64,000 nucleotides of DNA from Pseudonocardia parietis (GCF_017876315.1 NZ_JAGINU010000001.1:5766001-5830000); one strand, 5' to 3'. Positions 1-8,237 are shown, counted from the stretch's first letter. Program-made: numbers and translations. The notes: generated by a model from the letters alone, not told the origin.

Positions 1-534
1 GACCTGCTCGCCGTAGGCGGCCGGGGTCCCCGCGACCGCGTCCCGCGGCACGAGGACGCGGAATCCGTTGTGGACGGCCTCCCCCGCGGCCAGGGGGAGG
101 GCGACGTTGAGCGACACGCCGGCGAGGACGACCGAGCGCCGGCCCAGCCCGCGCAGCACCGGGAACAGCTCGGTGCCGGAGCCGGGACACAGCCCGTGGT
201 GCCGTGGGATCACCAGGTCGTCCGGGTGGCGCAACCCGGGGAGGATCTCGGTGGAGTGGCTCCCCGGCGCCCAGGCGCGGGTGGTCGGGCCGAGCAGGCG
301 CCACAGCGGGGCGGTCCCGTGGTCGACCGCACCGTACGAACCCTCGTACGTCGCGTGCACGACGACGGCGCCGGCCGCCCGCGCGACGTCGGCCAGCCGC
401 GCGACCGCGTCCGGCAGACCCGGCGAGGCGTCGCGGAGATCCGGCAGGACCGACCCCTCGCCCAGCACGCCTTGCTGGCACTCCACGAGGACGACGGCCG
501 TCTCGGCCGCGGCGGGCACCCTCCCGGCGCTCAC
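1..534 (-). CDS. Isochorismatase-fold hydrolase-like protein, C-terminus beyond window edge
   Basis: The minus-strand reading frame is open from about 534 to the left edge (178 codons visible). It reads like an isochorismatase/cysteine hydrolase fold: strand 1 ends in VVLVECQQGVL, a central GTELFPVLRGLG segment and a GVSLNVALP loop follow. In active family members strand 1 carries an Asp and the last loop a nucleophilic Cys; here these are Glu and Ala, so catalysis of the usual kind is doubtful. It resembles the protein at 34064-34690, which has the same substitutions. The GTG at 534 overlaps the stop of the small upstream frame (GTGA); an in-frame GTG at 564 is an alternative. Substrate unknown. 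Confidence 0.75.
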   Translation of the reverse strand, partial: MSAGRVPAAAETAVVLVECQQGVLGEGSVLPDLRDASPGLPDAVARLADVARAAGAVVVHATYEGSYGAVDHGTAPLWRLLGPTTRAWAPGSHSTEILPGLRHPDDLVIPRHHGLCPGSGTELFPVLRGLGRRSVVLAGVSLNVALPLAAGEAVHNGFRVLVPRDAVAGTPAAYGEQV

Positions 535-719
535 CGGCGTCCCCGACCCACCACGCCGGCGCACACGTACCGGCCGACGGCCGTGGGGTGGCCGAGGCGG
601 TCGTCGGCCGCCCGGGCGGGGGCGGCGGGGGCGGCGGGGGCGCGGCGGAGCTCGGGGGAGCCGATCCAGGTCGGGTACCGCTCGAGAGCCCGCGACGGCG
701 TCCGGAAGGTGGTCTGCAT
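531..719 (-). CDS. Possible small protein upstream of isochorismatase-fold gene
   Basis: A 62-codon frame begins with ATG at 719, preceded by an AGGAC ribosome-binding-like sequence. It ends in a TGA that overlaps the GTG start of the next gene, a layout typical of translational coupling. The peptide starts MQTTFRTPSRALERYPTW and has an Ala/Pro-rich middle. I recognise no family. It could be a real coupled small protein or a chance frame in GC-rich DNA. Confidence 0.33.
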   Translation of the reverse strand: MQTTFRTPSRALERYPTWIGSPELRRAPAAPAAPARAADDRLGHPTAVGRYVCAGVVGRGRR

Positions 720-873
720 GGCGTCCTGTCTGCTGGCTGCGGCCGGGGCATCGGGCGGCGGCGGGACCGCGGCTCGCCGTCGTGGTCCCGTTCCGGCCGA
801 CGGCCCGGGCACCGGGTCGGGCGGCGTCGGCCTGTGCGCCTTTCGGGGCGCGAGGCGGTACGCTAACGCTGAT

Positions 874-889
874 TTGACAATTCCGTCAA
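874..889. promoter_or_regulatory. Inverted repeat TTGAC-N6-GTCAA
   Basis: A perfect 5-bp inverted repeat with a 6-bp AT-containing spacer lies in an otherwise GC-rich gap. It sits between the minus-strand isochorismatase genes and the plus-strand ligase remnant. Read on the minus strand it gives ATTGTCAAAT, a near match to the TTGTCAGAAT motif found at other promoters in the window. Probable operator; the regulator is unknown. Confidence 0.4.
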
Positions 890-968
890 GTAGTCGGCGG
901 GCCGGTGGTCGAGCATCCGTCGGCACCGCGCCTCCGGCCCCGCTGATCACCGACCCGTGGGAGCGACG

Positions 969-1180
969 ATGCCCTCCCCCGACCTGACGCTCAGCGACAT
1001 GCTCCGCGCCGACGCGACACGGGTCCCCGGCGTACGTCGAGGGCGGGGCGGCGATCACCCACGCCGAGCTCCTCGCCCGGGCGGGTCGTCTGCTCGGCGC
1101 CCTGGCGCGCCGCGGCGCCCGCCGACAGGACCGGATCGCGGTCCTCGGCCGTGGCATCCGGCTGGTCCGCCGTCGGCTGG
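969..1180 (+). pseudogene. Acyl-CoA synthetase, N-terminal remnant (frameshifted)
   Basis: ATG at 969 opens MPSPDLTLSDMLRADATR, a typical AMP-binding ligase start. Near 1023-1027 the similarity jumps to another plus frame, which continues as AYVEGGAAITHAELLARA and then an RRQDRIAVLGRG segment. These are the usual first 70 or so residues of a CoA ligase. Similarity stops around 1180. The matching C-terminal end lies at 2015-2229 on the same strand with unrelated sequence between, so the gene is dead. Confidence 0.6.
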
Positions 1181-1333
1181 TCCGCCGACCCGCTCCCACA
1201 CCTGCCGCGATCGGGCCGATGAGTGGGGCGACACCGCGTCGTTCCCGTTGTGCGGCGAACACCAACCGGTCCAGAAGTCTGTACCCGCGGCACGGTGGCT
1301 ACCGATATCGGCCCTCATACCGTCCTGTATCGA

Positions 1334-1514
1334 GCCACGACCCCTACGACCCCGGGGCCGACCCCCGGATCCGAGCCTGGGACCGACCCCGAGAGCGACA
1401 CGCTCACCAGCATCCGCGGCCTGCGACACCACCCGGCGGGAGATCGCAGCCCGCAACGCCGACGCAGTACGCAACCCGGACCTGATCTTCCCGGGTCAGC
1501 GCCTCGTCCTCTGA
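1334..1514 (+). pseudogene. LysM-domain protein, C-terminal remnant
   Basis: A Pro/Thr-rich linker (TTPTTPGPTPGSEPG) leads into SDTLTSI in one plus frame. The second half of a LysM repeat (REIAARNADAVRNPDLIFPG, then QRLVL and a stop at 1514) follows in another frame. LysM domains bind peptidoglycan and often end secreted actinobacterial cell-wall enzymes. The shift inside the repeat and the lack of an upstream catalytic domain mark it as a decayed fragment. Confidence 0.45.
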
Positions 1515-1520
1515 GCCACG

Positions 1521-1640
1521 GTGACACGCCACCACGGCAAGCACAGGAAGAAGGGCCGCCCGGTTCGGCGGCGGCTCCTACAGGCATCGGCACTCGGAGC
1601 AGCGGTCGTCACGGTGGCCGCCGCTCTGCGGGCGCCGAGA
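1521..1640 (+). pseudogene. Secreted protein start (signal peptide) remnant
   Basis: GTG at 1521 encodes MTRHHGKHRKKGRP, then an Arg run and the hydrophobic stretch LLQASALGAAVVTVAAA. This resembles the signal peptide of Rpf/transglycosylase-like secreted proteins. After about 40 residues the frame loses protein-like character. It starts 7 bases after the LysM remnant and is probably a second decayed cell-wall gene. Confidence 0.35.
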
Positions 1641-1976
1641 ACACGGCGGCACGGCGACGGACGCTGGGGAGCATCCGTTCGCCGTGTCGCCGTCGTCCAA
1701 CTGGGAGATCCAGCCGGCGGCGTCGGCCGCAGCTCTGCCCGACCTGGCAGCAGCGGCGTCCGCCGGCTCCGGCGGTCGTGGTGGCACGCACTCGATTGCC
1801 GGGCCGCGGCTCGCCGGGCCCCTCGGCACGGGCGCGTGGATCACCGTTGAGCCGGGGACTTCGACGTCGATGCCGGTGCAGGTCCAGGTGTCGAAGGCGT
1901 CGAAGGTGCCGGTGATGGGCCGGCCCGGGTAGAGGTCGCCGATCCAGACCCGCATGTCGGTGAGGTCGTAGCTCAT
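1578..1976 (-). CDS. Hypothetical protein, doubtful
   Basis: The minus-strand frame from ATG 1976 opens convincingly (MSYDLTDMRVWIGDLYPG, then a TFDAFDTWTCTGIDVEV segment) but turns into low-complexity Arg/Ser/Pro text after about 45 residues. It lies in the patch of remnants and overlaps the signal-peptide remnant on the other strand. It may be the intact head of a truncated gene. No family recognised. Confidence 0.25.
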   Translation of the reverse strand: MSYDLTDMRVWIGDLYPGRPITGTFDAFDTWTCTGIDVEVPGSTVIHAPVPRGPASRGPAIECVPPRPPEPADAAAARSGRAAADAAGWISQLDDGDTANGCSPASVAVPPCSRRPQSGGHRDDRCSECRCL

Positions 1977-2014
1977 GCCGCACCCGCTGCGGCGCGGCCG
2001 TCGCGTCCTGCCCG

Positions 2015-2229
2015 GTGATCGGCGTTCCGGACGCGCGTTCGGGCGGAGCGGTGTGCGCGGTGATCGTCCCGGTGCCGGGGCCACCGGGACCGCCGACCAG
2101 ATCCGTTCCCGCACCAGGTCGTCGACCGCGGGGTACAAGACGCCCCGGAGGGCCGAGCTCGTCGACGAGCTTCCGGTCCTGGCCACGGGCAAGGTCGACG
2201 AGAAGGCATCGTCGAGCAGTACCCGCTAG
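2015..2229 (+). pseudogene. Acyl-CoA synthetase, C-terminal remnant
   Basis: The plus strand reads VIGVPDARSGGAVCAVIVPV, the start of the mobile C-terminal lid domain of AMP-binding ligases. After a frame change it reads GYKTPRRAELVDELPVLATG and KVDEK, which includes the catalytic lysine motif, before TAG at 2227-2229. Together with 969-1180 it frames roughly 0.8 kb that no longer codes for the ligase body. The gene was therefore interrupted or partly replaced and then decayed. Confidence 0.55.
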
Positions 2230-2270
2230 CCCTCCGTGCGCCGGTGCGCTGGTCCGCCGACGGAGCCTGA

Positions 2271-3281
2271 TCAGGCTCCGACACCCCGTGCGGCGTGCCC
2301 CGGGCCCGCCTCCGGGTAGAAGCGGCCGGTCCATCGGCGCAGCTTGCGGAACCCCGCGCCCTCCGACGTCGCGAGCCCGGGCGGATCCAGGTAGATCTGG
2401 TGGTTCCAGATGTCGAGGTCCTCCGGCAGGGCGCGCATGATCTCGTCGAGCCGGCGCCGCCGGTCACCGGCGGCTGCCCCCGGCAGGTCCTGGAGCCAGT
2501 AGGTCCCGAACACCTCGGTGGTCTCGTCGTCGACCGGGGTGGTCGAGATGAGCATGACGCGCCAACCGTCGGGTGTCTGCTCCGCGTTGTAGGCGAAGCC
2601 GATCCCGACCCAGTGGATCGTGATCGTGTTGCGGCGGTCCCCGGGACGGTCGATCCCGTCGGCCCACCGGCGGCCGAAACCCGCCACGCTGTGCCAGGTG
2701 TGGTCGGTGACCTCCTCCCGGAGGATCACCGGGCTCCTCGCGGTCCCGTGGACGAAGCGGAAGTGGTGGATGTCGACGGCGTTCTCGACGACGTACTGCG
2801 GGTGCACCTGCATGCCGGTGAAGTGCGAGGTGCCGTCGGGCAATGCCGGCTGCAGCATTATCCCGCGCAGGTCGTCGCAGATCTCGGTCACCTCCGGGAC
2901 GTCGAAGTACGGCGGCCGCCCCAGCTCGTCGTGCCAGAGGAACAACACCTCGTTGCGCTCCACCACCGACCACGAACGGATGCGGCGGGCGGTGTTCGTC
3001 CGGTCCTGATAGGGGATGGCGGTGTTGCGTCCCTCGGCGTCCCAGGTCCAGCCGTGGAACGGGCACTGGAGTCCGTCGACGGTGACGCTGCCCCCGTACG
3101 CGAGGTTGGCCCCGAGGTGGCGGCAGTACGCATCGAGCACGTGGACCGTGCCCTCCAGATCGCGCCACGCGACGAGGTCCTGACCGAAGTACCGCAGCGG
3201 GACGGCTCCACCACTCGGAACGGTGGACGACCACCCGATCTGGAACCACCCCGTCGGACGCATGCTCAAGGTCGTTCGCAC
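2271..3281 (-). CDS. Rieske non-heme iron oxygenase, KshA-like oxygenase subunit
   Basis: A 336-residue oxygenase component. The Rieske 2Fe-2S site is Cys53/His55 (AYCRHLG) and Cys73/His76 (CPFHGW). The mononuclear iron site is the NAVDIHHFRFVH segment (Asn167, Asp170, His173, His178). Context around the Rieske cluster (VLDAYCRH, IPYQDR, LFLWHDE) matches the 3-ketosteroid 9-alpha-hydroxylase KshA group, so a polycyclic or steroid-like substrate is likely but not proven. No reductase partner is adjacent. GTG 3281 is preferred because AAGGGG lies just upstream; an in-frame ATG at 3308 lacks a good site. Divergent from the VOC gene. Confidence 0.9.
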   Translation of the reverse strand: MRTTLSMRPTGWFQIGWSSTVPSGGAVPLRYFGQDLVAWRDLEGTVHVLDAYCRHLGANLAYGGSVTVDGLQCPFHGWTWDAEGRNTAIPYQDRTNTARRIRSWSVVERNEVLFLWHDELGRPPYFDVPEVTEICDDLRGIMLQPALPDGTSHFTGMQVHPQYVVENAVDIHHFRFVHGTARSPVILREEVTDHTWHSVAGFGRRWADGIDRPGDRRNTITIHWVGIGFAYNAEQTPDGWRVMLISTTPVDDETTEVFGTYWLQDLPGAAAGDRRRRLDEIMRALPEDLDIWNHQIYLDPPGLATSEGAGFRKLRRWTGRFYPEAGPGHAARGVGA

Positions 3282-3350
3282 AGCTGCCCCTTCTCGTGAC
3301 GAATCCATCAGTAGAGATTAGACTAGTTGACGTTCTCGTCGAGCAAGACC

Positions 3351-3365
3351 GTTCGTGAGCCGAAC
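3351..3365. promoter_or_regulatory. Inverted repeat GTTCG-N5-CGAAC in divergent promoter
   Basis: A perfect 5-bp inverted repeat lies 70 bp upstream of the Rieske gene start and 122 bp upstream of the VOC gene. It is placed to control both divergent genes. The TetR gene at 4594 is the nearest regulator candidate. Confidence 0.4.
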
Positions 3366-3413
3366 GAACCTCGGTGTGCACCGGGAACAGCCTCAGCAAA
3401 CCTATTGGCGAAA

Positions 3414-3422
3414 CTGTCAACT
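3414..3422 (+). promoter_or_regulatory. CTGTCAACT, variant of the recurrent TGTCAGAA motif
   Basis: CTGTCAACT lies 65 bp upstream of the VOC start codon at 3488. Spacing and sequence resemble the TGTCAGAA sites found at other promoters of the window; the match is imperfect. Confidence 0.3.
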
Positions 3423-3487
3423 CCCGGCTACCGTCGGCGCATGATCGAGGCGATGCGGAGCTCTGCGGAACGTCGTCGGAGGGCCGG

Positions 3488-4441
3488 ATGAACGCCCCCA
3501 CCGGTTCCGCGGTCGGGCTCGCCCCACCGGTCCAGCACGCCCACTCGACGATGCACTGCAACCTCAACACGCTCGACGGTCCGCGGGCGGTCGCGTTCTA
3601 CATGGCGGCGTTCGGGGTCGAGCCCCGGATGCGGTCCGTGGAGGATTCCGGGGACGCCACCGCAATGGGCCTGGGATCCGACACGGCCAGCATCACCACG
3701 TTCCTGTACGACCGGCGCGGCCCCCGGGCCGCGCCCGCACTCGAGCTCGTCGACTGGTCGCGGCCCGCCACGTCCCGGCCGCGGCCGGGCCAGGCTCCGT
3801 CGGGCTTCACCGCCATCGGTTACCGCGTACCCTCGCTGGGCCGGCTCGGCGCGCGGCTCACGGCTCTGGGTCATCCGGCGACCGGAGAGTCGAAGGGCCT
3901 GAACGTGCGCGGGCGCACGCTGCCGGGCCTGCACACCACCGACCCGGACGGCGTCCGGGTCGAGGTCGTGGAGGTGCCGCCGGTAGCCGGCGATCCGCAG
4001 GCCGACGGCATCCTCTCGCACGCGCGCATGATGTGCACCGATCTCGACCGCACGCTCGGCTGGTACGCCTCGATCGGCTGGACCGAACGGGCGCGGGGGC
4101 AGGACGGCGGTGGCGCGTGGGCCTCGCTCGTGCTGCCCGAGGATCCGACGTTCTCGCTGGAGTTCACCGAGGATCCCGGCCGCGGCGACGGCGCGAGCCG
4201 GCCGGCGAACACCCAGGGGCTCTACCGGATGGCCCTCGCCGTCGACGACGTGCGCGCCGCCGCCGCGGCACTGGCGGCCGACGGCAGGTGCGGGGAGGTA
4301 CCGGAACCGGTGACTATTCCGATGCCCGACACCCCGACCGGCGGCTTCACCGTCCTGTTCCTCGCCGACCCGGACGGGGCCGTCGTCGAGTTGGCGGAAC
4401 GTCCGCGCTCGCAGGTGCGACGCCCCTCCGCTCCGGCCTGA
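3488..4441 (+). CDS. Two-domain VOC (glyoxalase/extradiol-fold) protein
   Basis: 317 residues with two vicinal-oxygen-chelate modules. The first, about residues 18-165, runs from STMHCNLNTLDG to DPDGVRVEVVEV; the second, about 175-300, runs from SHARMMCTDLDRTLGWY to DPDGAVVELAE. The His near each module start and the acidic residue in the VEV/VEL strand fit metal ligands. The family covers extradiol dioxygenases, glyoxalases and epimerases. This one lacks the longer pattern typical of catechol-cleaving enzymes, so the reaction is open. ATG 3488 is chosen for GGAGGG five bases upstream. It is probably part of the Rieske gene's pathway. Confidence 0.85.
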   Translation: MNAPTGSAVGLAPPVQHAHSTMHCNLNTLDGPRAVAFYMAAFGVEPRMRSVEDSGDATAMGLGSDTASITTFLYDRRGPRAAPALELVDWSRPATSRPRPGQAPSGFTAIGYRVPSLGRLGARLTALGHPATGESKGLNVRGRTLPGLHTTDPDGVRVEVVEVPPVAGDPQADGILSHARMMCTDLDRTLGWYASIGWTERARGQDGGGAWASLVLPEDPTFSLEFTEDPGRGDGASRPANTQGLYRMALAVDDVRAAAAALAADGRCGEVPEPVTIPMPDTPTGGFTVLFLADPDGAVVELAERPRSQVRRPSAPA

Positions 4442-4593
4442 AAGCGGGGCGCCGGCCGGTCCCGCATCCGACTGACGGCCGTCTCGACAGCCCCTCCCAT
4501 GCCGGCATCGGCAGGGCCGAGGCGCGAGGTAGTAGGCTCCGGGCCCGGCGACGGCCGGCTGGCCCGGGCCGTACCGGTGTTCAAGGAGCACAC

Positions 4594-5328
4594 GTGGATC
4601 CCTCCGGGGCGGAGCGACCGCGCAACCGCCGTGGTGAGGGCGAGCGCCTGCGGCACGAGGTGCTGGCCGCGGTCAACCGGTTGCTCGATCGCTGGGGCAG
4701 TGACGAGAAGCTCACGATGCGCGCCGTGGCCAAGGAGGTCGGCGTCTCGGCCCCCAGCATCTACCTGCACTTCGCCGACAAGACCGAGCTGGTGTGGGCG
4801 GCCCTGTCCGACAAGTACGCCCAGCTCGCCGACCGGATGCACGAGGCCGATCTCGCCGCACTGGGCGACGGTCCCCGCGCCCGGCTCGCCGCGCAGGCCC
4901 ACGCCTACTGTGCCTTCGCCTTCGAGAACCCCGGGCACTACCGGCTGATGTACGAGGTCCGCCAGCCGGCGGCCGAGCTGGAGCGCATCGGCCAGCACCC
5001 GTCCCGTCGCGTCGGAGCGAGCTTCCGCACCGCGCTGGGGCGCTGCGCCGACGCGGGGCTGAGCCTGGCCCTGCCGCCGAACCAGGCCGCTCACACGTTG
5101 TGGGCGGCCCTGCACGGGTTCGTCTCGCTGCAGCACAGCCTCGCCCTGCCGACGCCGTTCGAGGCGACCACGGCCCTGGCCGACGGCCTGCTCGACGTAC
5201 TCGTCGCCCGCGCCAGGGACACCCACCCTGCACACTCCGGCGACCTGCGACTCGAGCAGTACATGAACGAGATCATCACCGACGACGCGCACGAGCTCGC
5301 CGGGCCGGACCAGGTCGACGACGTCTGA
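4594..5328 (+). CDS. TetR family transcriptional regulator
   Basis: 244 residues. The N-terminal helix-turn-helix (about residues 25-65) contains LTMRAVAKEVGVSAPSIY and then LHFADKTELVW, the classic TetR signature; the remainder is a helical ligand-binding domain (WAALHGFVSLQ near its dimer helices). GTG 4594 follows AAGGAG with good spacing. It may regulate the Rieske/VOC pair upstream or the P450 operon downstream. A short TTGT-GAA-ACAA repeat lies just after it. Confidence 0.9.
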   Translation: MDPSGAERPRNRRGEGERLRHEVLAAVNRLLDRWGSDEKLTMRAVAKEVGVSAPSIYLHFADKTELVWAALSDKYAQLADRMHEADLAALGDGPRARLAAQAHAYCAFAFENPGHYRLMYEVRQPAAELERIGQHPSRRVGASFRTALGRCADAGLSLALPPNQAAHTLWAALHGFVSLQHSLALPTPFEATTALADGLLDVLVARARDTHPAHSGDLRLEQYMNEIITDDAHELAGPDQVDDV

Positions 5329-5366
5329 CCGCGCGGATCTCGCGCGCCGCCTCCCCGCTTCCGTTG

Positions 5367-5377
5367 CGTTGTGAAAC
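5367..5377. promoter_or_regulatory. Small inverted repeat TTGT-GAA-ACAA before P450 operon
   Basis: An AT-rich patch with a perfect 4-bp inverted repeat lies 133 bp upstream of the ferredoxin start, in the only non-coding gap of the P450 operon. It could be an operator of the preceding TetR gene. The repeat is short, so support is weak. Confidence 0.25.
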
Positions 5378-5510
5378 AAATCGCACGCGTCCGCGCCCGC
5401 GACGGACAGGCCGGAAGGTTAGCGTTGGTCCTGGGTGAACTTAGTTAGGTGATCCCTGGCCGGGTCCTCGGAACCGAGGATCCGGCACCGAACCGACTCC
5501 GGGAGGACCT

Positions 5511-5705
5511 GTGCGCATCACCATCGACGAGGACCGCTGCTGTGCGGCGGGACAGTGCGTGCTCGCCGCGCCGGACGTGTTCGACCAGCGCGACGACGAC
5601 GGGATCGTGATCCTGCTCGACGCCGCCCCCGGGCCGGACCAGCACGCCGCGGTCCGCGACGCCGCCGCGGCCTGCCCCGCCGCGGCGATCACGGTGGAGG
5701 AGTGA
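5511..5705 (+). CDS. 3Fe-4S type ferredoxin (P450 electron carrier)
   Basis: 64 residues, the normal size for the small single-cluster ferredoxins that feed actinobacterial P450s. The cluster motif is CCAAGQCVLAAP near residues 10-21 with the last ligand in ACPAAAI near residue 55. VFDQRDDDGIV is the family's conserved centre. GTG 5511 follows GGGAGGAC. It overlaps the reductase by GTGA and presumably carries electrons from that enzyme to the P450 at 8234. Confidence 0.93.
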   Translation: MRITIDEDRCCAAGQCVLAAPDVFDQRDDDGIVILLDAAPGPDQHAAVRDAAAACPAAAITVEE

Positions 5706-6937
5706 CCGGCCAGGCACCTGTGGTGGTCGTGGGCGCGTCGGCCGCAGGTGTCGCCGTGGTGGAGACGCTCCGCCGCGAGGGCTTCGACGGGCCGATCTCC
5801 CTGATCGGCGCGGAGTCCGAACTGCCCTACGACCGCCCGCCGCTGTCGAAGCGGATGCTGTCCGGGCAGTGGACCGCCGAGCGGACCGTCCTGCGGCCGC
5901 GCGCGACGGTCGAGGGCTGGAACACCGATCTGCGGCTCGGGACGCGTGCGGTGCGGGTCGATGCGGCAGCCCGCCGCGTCCTCCTCGACGACGGGGACGA
6001 GCTCGCCTACGGCGACCTGGTGATCGCCACGGGCGTCCGGCCCCGCCTGCTGCCCGGCCTCCCGCAGGTGCCGGGCGTCCACGTCCTGCGCACCCTCGCC
6101 GACGCCGTCGCCCTGCGCGACGCGCTCACGGACCGACCACGGCTGGTGGTGGTCGGCGCCGGGTTCCTCGGCGCCGAAGCAGCCGCGGTCGCCTGCGAGC
6201 TCGGCGCCGACGTCACCCTCGTGTCCGATCTGGAGGCGCCGCTCGCCGACGTGCTCGGGCCGGAGCTCGCCGGGATGCTCCTCGACGAGCACCGGCGCCG
6301 CGGGGTGCGGGTGGAGACCGGTGTCCGGGCGGACGAGGTGCTGGTCGCCGACGGACGGACGTGCGGCGTGCGGCTCGTCGACGGACGGATCCTGCCCGCG
6401 GACGAGGTCCTCGTCGCCATCGGCGCGGTGCCCGAGACCGGATGGCTCGACGGCAGCGGCGTCCCCGTCGGGAACGGGGTGCTCTGCGACGCCACCTGCT
6501 CCGCTGCGCCCGGGGTCTGGGCCGCGGGCGACGTGGCCTCCTGGGAGCACCCCGGGCTGGGCGAGCGGATCCGGCTCGAACACCGGACCAACGCCGGCGA
6601 GCAGGGGATGGCGGTGGCGCGCAACCTGTTGGCGGCGCGGGCCGGACGACCGGCCACACCGTTCGCGCCGGTGCCCTACGTCTGGTCCGACCAGTACGAC
6701 CTGACGATCCAGATCTACGGGCGGCCGCGCCCCGGCGACGCCCTCCGGATCGTCGAGGGCAGCACCGCCGAGCGGTCCCTGGTCGCCCTCCACGGCCGCG
6801 ACGGCCGGGTCCGCGCCGCGACCGGGATCAACCGGCCACGGCAGACCCGCGCGGCGCGCGCACTGGTCGCCGAGGCCGCGCCCTGGGAGACCGGATCGGC
6901 CCCCGAACACGGCGATCGAGAAGGAGTTCCGGCATGA
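5702..6937 (+). CDS. FAD-dependent ferredoxin reductase
   Basis: 411 residues. An FAD-binding dinucleotide fold at the start (VVVVGASAAGVAVVETLR) and an NAD(P)H-binding fold near residues 148-175 (LVVVGAGFLGAEAAA) are followed by the second FAD motif VWAAGDVASW. This is the rhodocoxin/putidaredoxin reductase group that passes electrons from NAD(P)H to a ferredoxin. The start overlaps the ferredoxin stop and the stop overlaps the next start, so all three are translationally coupled. Confidence 0.93.
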   Translation: MTGQAPVVVVGASAAGVAVVETLRREGFDGPISLIGAESELPYDRPPLSKRMLSGQWTAERTVLRPRATVEGWNTDLRLGTRAVRVDAAARRVLLDDGDELAYGDLVIATGVRPRLLPGLPQVPGVHVLRTLADAVALRDALTDRPRLVVVGAGFLGAEAAAVACELGADVTLVSDLEAPLADVLGPELAGMLLDEHRRRGVRVETGVRADEVLVADGRTCGVRLVDGRILPADEVLVAIGAVPETGWLDGSGVPVGNGVLCDATCSAAPGVWAAGDVASWEHPGLGERIRLEHRTNAGEQGMAVARNLLAARAGRPATPFAPVPYVWSDQYDLTIQIYGRPRPGDALRIVEGSTAERSLVALHGRDGRVRAATGINRPRQTRAARALVAEAAPWETGSAPEHGDREGVPA

Positions 6938-7818
6938 CCACAGCAACTCGATCCTCCGCGAGGACGGCAGCCGATCGGCCCGCACCACGGGCCGGTGTGA
7001 TCGGCCTCGGCATGATCGGCGGGGGTGTGGCGGTCAGCCTCGCGCGGCGCGGTCGCGTCCCCGCGGTGTTCGACGTCCGCCCCGAGGCCGCCGACGCGCT
7101 GGCCGGCGTCCCCGACGTGCTCGGCTCGGCGGCCGAGGTCGCCCGGATCAGCGACGTCGTGCTGGTCGCGGTGGTCGACGCGGACCAGGCCCGCACGGTG
7201 CTCACCGGTCCGGGCGGGATCCTCGCCGGCGCCGCACCGGGCTCGGTGGTCGTGCTCCTGAGCACCGTGGCGGTGCCGGTGGTGCACGAGCTCGCCGCGC
7301 TCTGCGCGGAGCACGGCGTCGACCTGCTCGACTGCGGCGTCACCCCCGGGGACAAGGCCGCGGACAACGGCCTGGTGGCGATCCTCGGCGGGGACGCCGC
7401 GGTCGTCGAGCGGGCCCGCCCGGTGCTGGTGGACTTCGCCAAGGAGGTCGTGCACTGCGGACCACTCGGCGCGGGGATGGCCACCAAGATCGCCCGCAAC
7501 GTCGTGACCTACGGCTGCTGGCGCGCCGTTCACGAGGCGTCGACGCTGGCGGCGGCGCCCGGCGTGGACCCGGCGAAACTGATGACCGTCATCGACAGCG
7601 CGGACCCCGACGGGGCCACGCTGCTGTCCTGGCTCCGCATGCGCATCGCGGCGACGCCGCAGGTTCGCGCGCTGGTGGCGCAGGTCGAACGGCTGATGGA
7701 CAAGGACCTGGCGGCCGCGCAGGACCTCGCGGGCACGCTCGGCGTCGACATCCCTCTCGTCGACGTCGCCCGCAATCACGTCGCCGAGACCCTCGCGATC
7801 GAGGAGGCGACCCGATGA
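6934..7818 (+). CDS. NAD(P)-dependent 3-hydroxyacid dehydrogenase-family oxidoreductase
   Basis: 294 residues of the 3-hydroxyisobutyrate/6-phosphogluconate dehydrogenase superfamily. The Rossmann motif GVIGLGMIGGGVA lies near residue 20, and a GPLGAGMATKIARN segment carries the catalytic Lys; LDCGVTPGDKAAD fits the substrate-binding loop. It probably oxidises a hydroxylated product of the neighbouring P450, but the substrate cannot be read from the sequence. ATG overlaps the reductase stop; AAGGAG precedes it. Confidence 0.9.
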   Translation: MTTATRSSARTAADRPAPRAGVIGLGMIGGGVAVSLARRGRVPAVFDVRPEAADALAGVPDVLGSAAEVARISDVVLVAVVDADQARTVLTGPGGILAGAAPGSVVVLLSTVAVPVVHELAALCAEHGVDLLDCGVTPGDKAADNGLVAILGGDAAVVERARPVLVDFAKEVVHCGPLGAGMATKIARNVVTYGCWRAVHEASTLAAAPGVDPAKLMTVIDSADPDGATLLSWLRMRIAATPQVRALVAQVERLMDKDLAAAQDLAGTLGVDIPLVDVARNHVAETLAIEEATR

Positions 7819-8237
7819 GCGACCCGGACGACGCCCGCGAACGCGGCCTCCGCGCGATGGACGCGGTCTACGGGCCCGGTTTCTCCGCGACGATGCCGGA
7901 CACCCGCAGCCCGATGCTCGACGACACCGTCGGTCACCTGTTCGGCGACATCTGGAGCCGGCCCGGGCTGTCCATCCGGGACCGCCGGCTGCTGACCCTC
8001 GGCGCCACCGCGGCGCTGGGGCGCGCCGACCTCATCGAGATCCAGGTGCGCGGCGCGCTCGCCAACGCCGAGCTCACCCCCGCCCAGCTGCGCGAGGCGG
8101 TGCTGCACCTGCACTACTACGTCGGCTGGGGCAACGGCACCCAGGTCCACCAGGGCGTCGAGGCCGCGATCGCCGCGGCCGCCGATGCCGCCACCGCCGA
8201 CACCCGAACCGACAAGACCGAGGGGAGCTCGTCATGA
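7815..8237 (+). CDS. Carboxymuconolactone decarboxylase (CMD) family protein
   Basis: 140 residues. The core DRRLLTLGATAALGRADLIE and LREAVLHLHYYVGWGN segments match CMD-family proteins such as gamma-carboxymuconolactone decarboxylase. The CxxC pair of the AhpD branch is absent, which favours a decarboxylase or isomerase-like role over peroxidase activity. The C-terminal tail is Ala/Thr-rich. Coupled by ATGA overlaps on both sides within the P450 operon. Confidence 0.88.
   Translation: MSDPDDARERGLRAMDAVYGPGFSATMPDTRSPMLDDTVGHLFGDIWSRPGLSIRDRRLLTLGATAALGRADLIEIQVRGALANAELTPAQLREAVLHLHYYVGWGNGTQVHQGVEAAIAAAADAATADTRTDKTEGSSS

Noticed and set aside
969..2229. Insertion sequence inside the ligase remnant
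   Set aside because: No transposase motif, terminal inverted repeats or target duplication could be seen. The insert looks like decayed cell-wall genes.
3488..4441. VOC gene as the missing extradiol ring-cleavage dioxygenase
   Set aside because: The modules lack the conserved extradiol dioxygenase signature and the gene is far from the aromatic operons. Called only as VOC fold.
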